Below, one piece after another: positions 17,538 to 25,512 of a DNA stretch of 64,000 nt. The position numbers were made by a program, and so were the translations under genes. Source of the DNA: Leifsonia shinshuensis (GTDB lineage: Bacteria > Actinomycetota > Actinomycetes > Actinomycetales > Microbacteriaceae); contig NZ_CP043641.1 in the NCBI RefSeq assembly GCF_014217625.1, forward strand, positions 1,302,001 to 1,366,000, read 5' to 3'. The stretch's first letter is position 1. Each line of letters begins with the position of its first letter. The notes below the pieces were generated by a model that searched no databases, was not told the origin of the DNA, and saw nothing but the letters and a program-made list of their open reading frames with translations.

Positions 17538-17559
17538 CCGCCGCGCGATGGCGCGGCGG
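17538..17559 (-). promoter_or_regulatory. Hairpin in the nusA 5' leader
   Basis: CCGCCGCGC-GATG-GCGCGGCGG, a perfect 9-bp stem ending 27 bases before the nusA start. A leader structure affecting nusA expression is possible; on the other strand it would lie upstream of the DUF1206 gene promoter. Confidence 0.4.
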
Positions 17560-17607
17560 ACTCAGCTATCTACGGTACCCGAGATTCCGAGCGTCCGGGA
17601 CCCCGGG

Positions 17608-17613
17608 TACCGT
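17608..17613 (+). promoter_or_regulatory. Putative -10 box of the DUF1206 gene
   Basis: TACCGT, seven bases before the ATG at 17621; a leaderless mRNA is predicted. Confidence 0.38.
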
Positions 17614-17620
17614 GCAGGGC

Positions 17621-18403
17621 ATGAGCACGCCAACCCGAACAGCGTCGAAGCTCCAGCACAGCGCCACGGTGCGTGCCCTCACCCGCGTGGGACTGGCCTC
17701 GATCGGCCTCCTGCACATCCTGATCGGCGTCATCGCACTGGCCGTCGCCGCCGGCGCCGGCGGCCAGGCCGACCAGTCCGGCGCCCTGCAGGCAGTCGCG
17801 TCGGTGCCGGGCGGCGTCTTCGTGCTCTGGGTGATCGTGATCGGCCTCGTCGTGCTGGCGCTCTGGCAGGTGCTGGTCGCCTTCACCGTGCAGGGTGCCG
17901 GCAAGAAGGCGCTGGAGGTCGTGAAAGCCGTCGTCTACGGCGGGCTCGCGTACCTGACGATCACCATCGCCACGGGCGGCGGCCACAACACGTCATCGAG
18001 CGACAAGTCGGCCAGCGCGCGCCTGCTCGCCCTCCCAGGCGGGGTCTTCGTCCTGGCGCTGATCGGGCTGGTCGTCGTCGGCGTCGGCGTCGGCTTCATC
18101 CGCAACGGCGCGACGCACCGCTTCGAGCGCGACCTGAAGCTGCCGCCGGACCGCTGGGCGGGCGCGATCACCGTGCTCGGCCGCGTCGGCTACATCGCGA
18201 AGGGCGTCGCCCTGGTGCTGGTCGGCGGGCTGGTGGTCACGGCCGCGATCACCTTCGACCCGTCGAAGGCGTCCGGCCTCGACGGCAGCCTCAAGACGCT
18301 GGTGAGCGTCCCGTTCGGGGTGGTGCTGCTGGTGCTCATCGCCGTCGGGCTGCTCGCGTACGGCCTGTTCTGGTGTGTCCGGGCCGTCCGAGCCCGCCTC
18401 TGA
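17621..18403 (+). CDS. DUF1206 membrane protein
   Basis: 260 residues built of three similar units of two membrane helices each, beginning 'LTRVGLASIGLLHILIGVIA', 'VVKAVVYGGLAYLTITIA' and 'LGRVGYIAKGVALVLVGG'. The G-x-x-x-x-G-x-x-Y/H pattern at the start of each unit is the DUF1206 signature. This widespread actinobacterial membrane family has no assigned function. The gene is divergent from nusA and convergent with an ABC exporter, and stops eight bases before the long palindrome. Confidence 0.88.
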   Translation: MSTPTRTASKLQHSATVRALTRVGLASIGLLHILIGVIALAVAAGAGGQADQSGALQAVASVPGGVFVLWVIVIGLVVLALWQVLVAFTVQGAGKKALEVVKAVVYGGLAYLTITIATGGGHNTSSSDKSASARLLALPGGVFVLALIGLVVVGVGVGFIRNGATHRFERDLKLPPDRWAGAITVLGRVGYIAKGVALVLVGGLVVTAAITFDPSKASGLDGSLKTLVSVPFGVVLLVLIAVGLLAYGLFWCVRAVRARL

Positions 18404-18411
18404 CCCCGCAC

Positions 18412-18464
18412 ATTCGTGCCGAATGTCGACTTTCGCGTCGCGAAAGTCGACATTCGGCACGAAT
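18412..18464. repeat. 53-bp perfect palindrome (REP-like, probable bidirectional terminator)
   Basis: Two 26-base arms, starting ATTCGTGCCGAATG and ending with its complement at 18464, meet around a single central T. Nested smaller palindromes are inside (ATTCG-TGC-CGAAT, GTCGAC, TTTCGCG-T-CGCGAAA). It lies between the stops of the convergent DUF1206 and ABC genes. The outer ATTCGT motif recurs at 39941-39996. Confidence 0.85.
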
Positions 18465-18468
18465 CGGA

Positions 18469-20490
18469 TTACGCCTCCTCTTCCGCGGGCGCCGCGAACT
18501 GTGCGTTGTAGAGCGTGTAGTACGCGCCGCCGCGGGCGAGCAGCTCCGAGTGGGTGCCCTGCTCCACGATCCGGCCGGCCTCCATCACGAGGATGAGCCC
18601 GGCGTCGCGGATCGTGGACAGCCGGTGCGCGATCACGAACGACGTGCGGTCGGCGCGCAGCGCGCTCATCGCCTTCTGCACCAGCAGCTCGGTTCGGGTG
18701 TCGACCGAGGAGGTCGCCTCGTCCAGGATGAGCACGCTCGGCCGCGCGAGGAACGCCCGCGCGATCGTGAGCAGCTGCTTCTCGCCGGCCGACACGTTCG
18801 AGCCCTCGTCGTCCAGCACCGTGTCGTAGCCGTCCGGAAGCGAGTGCACGAACCGGTCGACGTAGGTGGCGCGCGCCGCGTCCAGGATCTCCTCCTCGGT
18901 CGCGTCCGGGCGGCCGTAGGCGATGTTCTCCCGGATGGTGCCCTTGAACAGCCAGGTGTCCTGCAGCACCATCCCCATCCGGTCGCGGAGGTCGTGGCGG
19001 GTCATCGACGCGATGTCGACGCCGTCGAGGGTGATCCGGCCGGAGTCCAGGTCGTAGAAGCGCATCATCAGGTTGACCAGCGTGGTCTTGCCCGCGCCGG
19101 TCGGCCCGACGATCGCGACGGTCTGTCCCGGCTCGGCCACCAGCGACAGGTCCTCGATGAGCGGCTTGTCCGCCACATAGCGGAACGACACGTCCTCGAA
19201 GGCCAGCCGGCCGCGGGTGCCGTGCGGGCTCTGCGGCTCGGCCGGGTCGGGGCTCTGCTCCTCGGCGTCCAGCAGCTCGAAGACCCGCTCGGCGCTGGCG
19301 ACGCCGGACTGCAGCAGGTTGGCCATCGACCCGAGCTGCGTGAGCGGCTGGGTGAACTGGCGCGAGTACTGGATGAACGCCGTCACGTCGCCGAGCTGCA
19401 TCGCGCCGTTGGCGACCTGGAGGCCGCCGACCACCGCGATCGCGACGTACATCAGGTTCCCGACGAACATCATCGACGGCATGATCAGACCGGAGATGAA
19501 CTGCGCGCCGAAGCTCGCCTGGTACATCTCCTGGTTCTTGGAGCGGAACCGCTCCTCCACCTCGCGGTGGCGCCCGAAGACCTTCACGAGCGAGTGGCCG
19601 GTGAAGGCCTCCTCGATCTGCCCGTTCAGCTCGCCGGTGTTGCGCCACTGCGCGACGAACAGCCGCTGCGACCGCTTGGCGATCAGCATCGTGACCACGA
19701 GGGTCAGCGGGATGGTGATGAGCGCGATGACCGCCAGCAGCGGGGACACGACGAACATCATCACCGTCACGCCGATCACCGTCAGCAGCGAGGTGAGCAG
19801 CTGGCTCATCGTCTGCTGGAGGGTCTGCGAGATGTTGTCGATGTCGTTCGTGACCCGGCTGAGCAGCTCGCCGCGCTGCATCTTGTCGAAGTAGGTCAGC
19901 GGGAGGCGGTGGATCTTGGCCTCCACGTCCTGGCGCAGCCGGTACACCGTGCGCTGCGTGATCCCGTTGAGCACGTAGCCCTGGAGGTACGCGAACAGCG
20001 ACGACGCGATGTAGAGCGCCAGCACCCACATCAGCACGTGGCCGACGGCGGTGAAGTCGATCCCCTCGCCCGGGGTCAGCGTCATCCCGGAGATGAGGTC
20101 GGCGAGCTGGCCCTGCCCGTTCGCCCGGAGCCCTGCGATCGCCTGCGCCTGCGTGATGCCCTTCGGGAGCTGGGCGGAGATCGCGCCGGCGAACACGAGG
20201 TTGATCGCGTTGCCGAGCAGCTTCGGCCCGAGAACCGCGAACACGACGCTGACCACCGCGAGGACCGTGACGAACACGATCCCGATCCACTCCGGCCGCA
20301 GTCGCGCGGCGAGGCGCTTGGCCGACGGGCCGAAGTTCATCGACTTGTCGCCCGGCATCGTCATGCCGCCGAACGGGCCGCCGCCCGGGCCGCGGCGGAC
20401 GGGGGTCCGCACGGGGGCCTGCTGGGCGGGAGCCTGCCGAGCCGGAGTCTGCTGGGTCGCGCCGCCACGGGCGCCGTCTGCGCGGCTCAT
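18469..20490 (-). CDS. ABC exporter subunit, membrane domain fused to consensus ATPase (partner 2)
   Basis: 673 residues: a Gln/Pro/Arg-rich cytoplasmic tail (1-60), six membrane helices, and an ATPase domain with Walker A 'GPTGAGKTT', signature 'NVSAGEKQL' (deviating from LSGGQ), Walker B 'VLILDEATSSVD' and 'IAHRLST'. It retains the catalytic Glu and His, while its signature loop is altered. Together with the upstream gene it forms a heterodimeric multidrug- or lipid-type exporter in the membrane. The ATG at 20490 overlaps the partner's stop (ATGA), so the two are translated in equal amounts. The long frame upstream is a shadow. Confidence 0.93.
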   Translation of the reverse strand: MSRADGARGGATQQTPARQAPAQQAPVRTPVRRGPGGGPFGGMTMPGDKSMNFGPSAKRLAARLRPEWIGIVFVTVLAVVSVVFAVLGPKLLGNAINLVFAGAISAQLPKGITQAQAIAGLRANGQGQLADLISGMTLTPGEGIDFTAVGHVLMWVLALYIASSLFAYLQGYVLNGITQRTVYRLRQDVEAKIHRLPLTYFDKMQRGELLSRVTNDIDNISQTLQQTMSQLLTSLLTVIGVTVMMFVVSPLLAVIALITIPLTLVVTMLIAKRSQRLFVAQWRNTGELNGQIEEAFTGHSLVKVFGRHREVEERFRSKNQEMYQASFGAQFISGLIMPSMMFVGNLMYVAIAVVGGLQVANGAMQLGDVTAFIQYSRQFTQPLTQLGSMANLLQSGVASAERVFELLDAEEQSPDPAEPQSPHGTRGRLAFEDVSFRYVADKPLIEDLSLVAEPGQTVAIVGPTGAGKTTLVNLMMRFYDLDSGRITLDGVDIASMTRHDLRDRMGMVLQDTWLFKGTIRENIAYGRPDATEEEILDAARATYVDRFVHSLPDGYDTVLDDEGSNVSAGEKQLLTIARAFLARPSVLILDEATSSVDTRTELLVQKAMSALRADRTSFVIAHRLSTIRDAGLILVMEAGRIVEQGTHSELLARGGAYYTLYNAQFAAPAEEEA

Positions 20491-22220
20491 GCCGCCTCCT
20501 CCGCGGTGAGCTGCGACGAGACGATCTCGGCGTAGGTCGGATTGGTCTCCACGAGCTCGGCGTGCGTGCCTCGGCCGACCACGTGGCCGTCCTCGAGCAC
20601 GACGATCTGGTCGGCGTCCACGATGGTCGACACCCGCTGGGCCACGACGATCATCGTGGCCTCCGACTCGTTGCGGGCGAGCGCGCTGCGCAGACGGGCG
20701 TCGGTGGCGGTGTCGAGCGCGGAGAACGAGTCGTCGAAGATGTAGATCTCCGGCCGGCGCACGAGCGCGCGGGCGATCGCGAGGCGCTGCCTCTGGCCTC
20801 CGGAGACGTTGGTTCCGCCCTGGGCGATGGCCGCGTCGAGCTTGTCCGGCATCTCCTCGACGAAGCCCTTCGCCTGCGCGATCTCCAGCGCGCGCCAGAG
20901 CTCGTCGTCGCTTGCGTCCGGGTTGCCGTAGCGGAGGTTGCTGGCGACCGTCCCGGAGAACAGGTACGGCTTCTGCGGGACGAGCCCGATGCGCGACCAG
21001 AGCAGCTCGGGGTCGAGCTCGGCGACGTCCACGCCGTCCACCAGCACGATGCCGCTCGTGGCGTCGAATAACCGGGGTATGAGGTTCACCAGCGTCGTCT
21101 TGCCGGCCCCGGTGCTGCCGATCACGGCGGTGGTCTTGCCGGCCTCGGCGAAGAACGTCACGTCGTTCAGGACCGGCTGCTCGGCTCCCGGGTAGGAGAA
21201 GCCGACGCCGACGAACTCGACGGTCCCGCGGGCGGTGACCTCGGTGATCGGGTTCTCGACGGCGCCCACCGACGGCTCGGTGTTCAGCACCTCGCCGATG
21301 CGGTCGGCGCAGACGGCGGCGCGCGGCACCAGGACCGCCATCATCGTGGACATCATCACGCCCATCAGGATCTGCGCGAGGTACTGCAGGAACGCGGTCA
21401 GGGTGCCGATCTGCATCGATCCGTCGGCGACCCGGTACGCGCCGAACCAGATCACGGCGACGCTGGACACGTTCAGCACCAGCATCACGATCGGGAACAT
21501 CAGCGCGAACAGCCGCCCCGCCCTGATGGCCGTGTCGGTGACCAGGTCGTTGGCGACGGTGAACCGCGCAGTCTCGACGTCCTCCCGCACGAACGCGCGC
21601 ACCACCCGGATGCCGGTGAGCTGCTCGCGCAGCACCCGGTTGACCCGGTCGATCCGCTCCTGCATCTTGCGGAACAGCGGGACCATCCGGACGATGATCA
21701 TGCTCACGGCGATCAGCAGCACGGGCACGCTCACCGCGATCAGCCAGGAGAGCTGGAGGTCCTGCCGCATCGCCAGGATGATGCCGCCGATCGCGAGGAT
21801 CGGCGCCGACACCAGCAGCGTGCAGGTCATCAGCACCAGCATCTGGACCTGCTGCACGTCGTTGGTGTTCCTGGTGATCAGCGAGGGGGCGCCGAAGTGG
21901 GTCACCTCGCGCTCGGAGAACTCGCCGACACGGTGGAAGATCGCGCCGCGGAGGTCGCGGCCGACCAGCATGGCCACCTTCGCGCCGAAGTAGACGGCGG
22001 TGATCGAGCAGGCGATCTGGACGACCGTCACGCCGAGCATCTCGGCTCCGGTCGACAGGATGTAGCCCGTGTCGCCCTTGGCGATGCCGTTGTCCACGAT
22101 GTCGGCGTTCAGCGTCGGCAACCACAGCGACAGCAGCGACTGGGCGAGCTGGAAGAACACCACCCCGATGAGCAGCGGCCAATGCGGCCGGAGGTACCGG
22201 CCGAGGAGTTTCAGGAGCAT
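20487..22220 (-). CDS. ABC exporter subunit, membrane domain fused to degenerate ATPase (partner 1)
   Basis: 577 residues: six membrane helices (about 15-310), then an ATPase domain with Walker A 'GSTGAGKTT', intact signature 'NVSGGQRQR', but Walker B 'IYIFDDSFSALD' (Asp where the catalytic Glu should be) and 'VVAQRVST' (Gln for the switch His). These are the hallmarks of the non-hydrolysing half of heterodimeric exporters such as TM287/288 and LmrCD. Its start overlaps the end of the tetR gene by ten bases. Substrate unknown; probably induced by a compound sensed by that TetR. Confidence 0.93.
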   Translation of the reverse strand: MLLKLLGRYLRPHWPLLIGVVFFQLAQSLLSLWLPTLNADIVDNGIAKGDTGYILSTGAEMLGVTVVQIACSITAVYFGAKVAMLVGRDLRGAIFHRVGEFSEREVTHFGAPSLITRNTNDVQQVQMLVLMTCTLLVSAPILAIGGIILAMRQDLQLSWLIAVSVPVLLIAVSMIIVRMVPLFRKMQERIDRVNRVLREQLTGIRVVRAFVREDVETARFTVANDLVTDTAIRAGRLFALMFPIVMLVLNVSSVAVIWFGAYRVADGSMQIGTLTAFLQYLAQILMGVMMSTMMAVLVPRAAVCADRIGEVLNTEPSVGAVENPITEVTARGTVEFVGVGFSYPGAEQPVLNDVTFFAEAGKTTAVIGSTGAGKTTLVNLIPRLFDATSGIVLVDGVDVAELDPELLWSRIGLVPQKPYLFSGTVASNLRYGNPDASDDELWRALEIAQAKGFVEEMPDKLDAAIAQGGTNVSGGQRQRLAIARALVRRPEIYIFDDSFSALDTATDARLRSALARNESEATMIVVAQRVSTIVDADQIVVLEDGHVVGRGTHAELVETNPTYAEIVSSQLTAEEAA

Positions 22221-22894
22221 CCGGGCTCTCCCTGGTCTGCCGCGTCCGCGGCGGTCGTGGCGGGTGTGGTGGGTGTGTAGATCGCGAACGGCCGGCCTGC
22301 GACGCCCACGAGGGCGATCCGGGCGAGGTCGTCGACGCTGAACTCGATGCCGTCGTTCAGTGCGGGGAACGCGGACGAGAAGCTGATCAGGCGCAGGATG
22401 TGCGCGACGCGGTCCGGGGGCCAGTTAAGCTCATCGGCCTCCGGCGCGAGGATGCGCGCGATGATGGCCGCGAACTCGGTGCGCTCCTGCGGGATGGGCG
22501 GCCGCTGGTGACCGACCACCGACATGATCCGCATGACGCTCTGGAAGCGCTCGCGCAGCAGGTAGACGATCGCGCGGACCTTGTGCTCGAGCGGGAGGCC
22601 GGGGTCGATGGAGCGCAGCGCCTCGCGCAGCGGCTCCGGGTCGAGGAACTTCTCGACCGCGGCCTGGACGAGGGTCTCCTTGTCGCCGAACGCGCGGAAG
22701 ATCGTCCCCTCCGCGATCCCGGCGGCGTCGGCGATCTGGCGCGAGGTCACACCGCGGCCGTGCTCGATGAGCAGCGGGATGACCGCGTCGATGATCATCG
22801 CCTTGCGATCCTCCGGCGGCAGCGGCTGCGCGCGGTTGCGCGTCGTCTCCAACTCGGTTTCCACGTAGGAATCGTAGGTGGAGTGAGTGCTCAC
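22211..22894 (-). CDS. TetR/AcrR family transcriptional regulator
   Basis: 227 residues. The helix-turn-helix lies at about residues 32-75 ('VTSRQIADAAGIAEGTIFRAF'), followed by a helical ligand domain and an Ala/Thr-rich tail. It is the first gene of the tetR-ABC-ABC operon, which it most likely represses. The start is taken as the GTG at 22894, which lies inside a 16-bp palindrome and has no Shine-Dalgarno sequence, suggesting a leaderless message whose promoter is covered by the repressor. A later GTG (residue 11) is an alternative. Confidence 0.88.
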   Translation of the reverse strand: MSTHSTYDSYVETELETTRNRAQPLPPEDRKAMIIDAVIPLLIEHGRGVTSRQIADAAGIAEGTIFRAFGDKETLVQAAVEKFLDPEPLREALRSIDPGLPLEHKVRAIVYLLRERFQSVMRIMSVVGHQRPPIPQERTEFAAIIARILAPEADELNWPPDRVAHILRLISFSSAFPALNDGIEFSVDDLARIALVGVAGRPFAIYTPTTPATTAADAADQGEPGCS

Positions 22895-22896
22895 TC
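22881..22896. promoter_or_regulatory. TetR operator overlapping the regulator's start codon
   Basis: GAGTGAG-TG-CTCACTC, perfect 7-bp arms. The motif is typical of TetR operators controlling multidrug ABC operons. Confidence 0.65.
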
Positions 22897-22940
22897 ACAA
22901 CGCCGAAGCTGTTCGCCCTGAGCGAACAACCCCCGGCGGC

Positions 22941-23912
22941 TCAGCGGTCGAGCGGGAAGAAGCCCGAGATGGTCGCCACGTCCTCCGCCGTGGGCGTCCA
23001 CGCGGTGGCCGCCTCGGCGTTCGCCACGATCTGCTCCGGACGGGTCGCGCCGGCGATCACGCTGGTGAGCCCGGGCTGGGCGAGCAGCCAGGCGAAGGTC
23101 GCCTGCAGCATCGTGACGCCGCGCTCGTCGCAGAACGCCTGGTACCGCTCGATCGCATCCCACGGCGCGTCGTCGAGCAGGTGCTTGCGGATCATCATGA
23201 TGCGGCTGTCCGCCGGACCGCCCTCGCGGCTGAACTTGCCGGTGAACAGCCCGTTGTAGAGCGGGAAGAACGGCAGGAAGCCGAGACCGTACGCGTTGAC
23301 GGCGGGCAGCACCTCCCGTTCGGCGCCGCGGACCAGCAGGCTGTACTCGTTCTGCGACGAGATGAACTTCGGGTGGCCGGCGAGCCGGGCGGTGAACTCG
23401 GCCTCCGCGATCTGCCAGCCGGCGAGGTTCGAGTGGCCGATGTAGCGGATCTTTCCCTCGGCGATCAGGTCGTCCAGGGTCTCCAGCGTCTCCTCGATCG
23501 GGGTCACGGGGTCGGGGTGATGCAGCTGGTAGAGGTCGATCCAGTCGGTGCGCAGCCGGCGCAGCGACGACTCGACGGCGAGCCGGATGTAGCGACGGGA
23601 GCCGCGCACTCCCCAGTCGGGGCCGTTCGCGCCGGCCATGTCCATGCCGAACTTCGTCGCGAGGACGATCTTGTCCCGCTTGCCTTCGAGGGAGGCTCCC
23701 ATCAGCGTCTCGGAGAGCCCGCGTTCCTTGCCGTAGATGTCGGCGGTGTCGAAGAACGTCACGCCGGCGTCGATCGCGGCGTCGACGACCGCGTCCGTGC
23801 CCTCCTGGGTCTCGGTGGCCGTGCCCGCGCGGCCGAAGTTGTTGCAGCCGAGGCCGATCGTGGAGACGATGAGGCCGGAGTCGCCGAGGGTGCGGTATTC
23901 GATGTTCGCCAT
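22941..23912 (-). CDS. Aldo/keto reductase
   Basis: 323 residues, (beta/alpha)8 barrel. The catalytic tetrad is visible: Asp in 'FFDTADIYG', Tyr in the same motif, Lys in 'VLATKFG' and His in 'LYQLHHPD'; the C-terminal 'SVIAGATRPEQIVANAEA' binds the NADPH phosphate. This is the YajO/IolS-like branch acting on small aldehydes or sugars; the true substrate is unknown. It starts seven bases from a TAGACT -10 box and is divergent from ogt. Confidence 0.9.
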   Translation of the reverse strand: MANIEYRTLGDSGLIVSTIGLGCNNFGRAGTATETQEGTDAVVDAAIDAGVTFFDTADIYGKERGLSETLMGASLEGKRDKIVLATKFGMDMAGANGPDWGVRGSRRYIRLAVESSLRRLRTDWIDLYQLHHPDPVTPIEETLETLDDLIAEGKIRYIGHSNLAGWQIAEAEFTARLAGHPKFISSQNEYSLLVRGAEREVLPAVNAYGLGFLPFFPLYNGLFTGKFSREGGPADSRIMMIRKHLLDDAPWDAIERYQAFCDERGVTMLQATFAWLLAQPGLTSVIAGATRPEQIVANAEAATAWTPTAEDVATISGFFPLDR

Positions 23913-23919
23913 GCTGTCG

Positions 23920-23925
23920 AGTCTA
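23920..23925 (-). promoter_or_regulatory. Putative -10 box of the aldo/keto reductase gene
   Basis: TAGACT on the minus strand, seven bases before the ATG at 23912. Confidence 0.45.
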
Positions 23926-24032
23926 GGCAGCGTCCGGGGGCGCATCGGACCAATTCGTCCTCCACAGAAGACCCCGGAATGCGACTTGTCCCCAATGTCC
24001 GATTTCCGCGAGTGACTGTCGGTGGCCGCCCG

Positions 24033-24038
24033 TAGAGT
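24033..24038 (+). promoter_or_regulatory. Putative -10 box of the ogt-tag operon
   Basis: TAGAGT, six bases before the ogt ATG; a leaderless mRNA is predicted. Confidence 0.45.
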
Positions 24039-24044
24039 CGACCC

Positions 24045-24542
24045 ATGAGCAGTTCCACGATCTTCCTCCTCCGGATGCCGAGCCCCATCGGCCGCATCGA
24101 GTTGACCGGCGACGGCGACGCCGTCACGTCCCTCTCGATCGCACGCGACGACGTGCTCCCCCACGACGACCTCCCCGAGAACCGCGACGCCGTGCTCGAG
24201 AACGCGGCCACGCAGCTCGACGAGTACTTCGCTGGCACGCGCCGGGAGTTCGACGTCCCCGTCCACCTGATCGGCACTCCGTTCCGCACGGCCGTCTGGG
24301 AGCGTCTCACAGCGCTGGAGTACGGCACGCTCACCACCTACGGCGAGCTCGGGCTGTCGCTCGGCCACCCCGGCTACGGGCGCGCGATCGGCGGGGCGGT
24401 CGGAGCGAACCCGGTGCCCATCATCGTCGGGTGCCACCGCGTCCTGTCCTCCAGCGGCAAGATCACCGGGTACAGCGGAGGCGAGGGCATCCCCACCAAG
24501 CTGTGGCTGCTGGAGCACGAGGGGATCACCCTCGCGGCATGA
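24045..24542 (+). CDS. ogt: Methylated-DNA-[protein]-cysteine S-methyltransferase
   Basis: 165 residues. It removes alkyl groups from O6 of guanine by irreversible transfer to a cysteine. The winged-helix domain has 'GTPFRTAVWERLTALEYGTLTTYGEL' (start of it: 'FRTAVWERL') and the active-site motif reads 'VGCHRV' (Cys130) where most members have PCHRV; the following 'GKITGYSGG' is normal. The Pro-to-Gly change is a tolerated variant in some relatives but worth noting. Its stop overlaps the tag start (ATGA), giving a two-gene alkylation-repair operon. Confidence 0.93.
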   Translation: MSSSTIFLLRMPSPIGRIELTGDGDAVTSLSIARDDVLPHDDLPENRDAVLENAATQLDEYFAGTRREFDVPVHLIGTPFRTAVWERLTALEYGTLTTYGELGLSLGHPGYGRAIGGAVGANPVPIIVGCHRVLSSSGKITGYSGGEGIPTKLWLLEHEGITLAA

Positions 24543-25204
24543 GCGCTTCCGACACAGAGACGACCTCCCCGGCCGAGCAGACTCGTTCGGGCGAGCCCGC
24601 GACCAGCACCCTTCCGGCCGAGACGGTCGTGCGTGCCGCGCTGGTGACCGGAGACGACGGCCGCGCCCGGTGCTCGTGGTCGGCGAACGATCCGGAGTAC
24701 CGGCGCTACCACGACGAGGAGTGGGGCACGCCCCAGCACGATCCGCGCGCGCTCTACGAGAAGCTCTGCCTGGAGGGCTTCCAGGCCGGGCTCTCCTGGA
24801 TCACGATCCTGCGCAGGCGGCCGGCGTTCCGCGAGGACTTCCTCGACTTCGTGCCGGAGCGCGTCGCGGCGATGACCGAGGCGGACGTGCAGCGGCTGCT
24901 CGGCGACGAACGGATCATCCGGCACCGCGGCAAGATCGAGGCGACCATCTCGAACGCGCGCGCGACCCTCGCCCTCGACGTGCCGCTGGAGGAGCTGATG
25001 TGGGGCTTCGCCCCGGCCGGCCCGCGGCCTCGGCCGCGCTCCTGGGGCGAGGTCCCCGCGGTCACCGACGAGTCGACCGCGATGAGCAAGGAGCTCCGGC
25101 GCCGAGGGTTCCGCTTCGTCGGGCCGACCACGATGTACGCGCTCATGCAGGCGACCGGGATGGTCGACGACCACTTCGAGGGCTGCTTCCGAGCGGAGGG
25201 CTGA
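24539..25204 (+). CDS. tag: DNA-3-methyladenine glycosylase I
   Basis: 221 residues. It excises 3-methyladenine. The zinc-binding residues are present as Cys45 ('RCSW'), His in 'YRRYHDEEWG', and His/Cys in the C-terminal 'DDHFEGC'; 'FQAGLSWITILRRRPAFR' is the characteristic base-recognition helix. An N-terminal extension of about 40 polar residues precedes the domain. The overlap with ogt means both alkylation-repair enzymes come from one message. Confidence 0.93.
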   Translation: MSASDTETTSPAEQTRSGEPATSTLPAETVVRAALVTGDDGRARCSWSANDPEYRRYHDEEWGTPQHDPRALYEKLCLEGFQAGLSWITILRRRPAFREDFLDFVPERVAAMTEADVQRLLGDERIIRHRGKIEATISNARATLALDVPLEELMWGFAPAGPRPRPRSWGEVPAVTDESTAMSKELRRRGFRFVGPTTMYALMQATGMVDDHFEGCFRAEG

Positions 25205-25512
25205 GGCGCTCGATCGCGCGCGGACACAAGAGAGTCGGGCCGACGAGGTCGATCCGGGAACCGTTCTCGCTGGTGACGGCGCGTCCGCTCGTGCCCGACC
25301 GCAGGCGGAATCTACTGTGCTGCCGCCACACCGGTTCCGGACTCGGCACATCCGTGTGATGTGTCCGCGATCTGCGCGTCGGCCCGACTGGTATGTGGAG
25401 TCTTCCGGCGTTCACGGACGCCGGGACTGGCGGGATGTCCCTTCTCTCGTGAGTTGAGCTTATCTCACTTACGCGCCGAACACCATCATCCCGAGCGCTC
25501 CGAAGCAGATGT
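25205..25512. other. Intergenic region between convergent tag and yaaA
   Basis: 308 bases with no coding frame I can support. It holds a weakly symmetric 20-bp element (GTGAG...AGCT...CTCAC, 25449-25468) beside a locally AT-richer stretch, perhaps a termination or binding site. Nothing else is seen. Confidence 0.4.

Noticed and set aside
16276..20535. A 1419-residue plus-strand frame
   Set aside because: Runs antisense to nusA and the ABC exporter and through another gene on the same strand; composition is that of a shadow frame.
25469..25512. Short hydrophobic frame ending in MMVFGA after yaaA
   Set aside because: No start codon or ribosome-binding site of its own; it is the tail of a frame shadowing yaaA.
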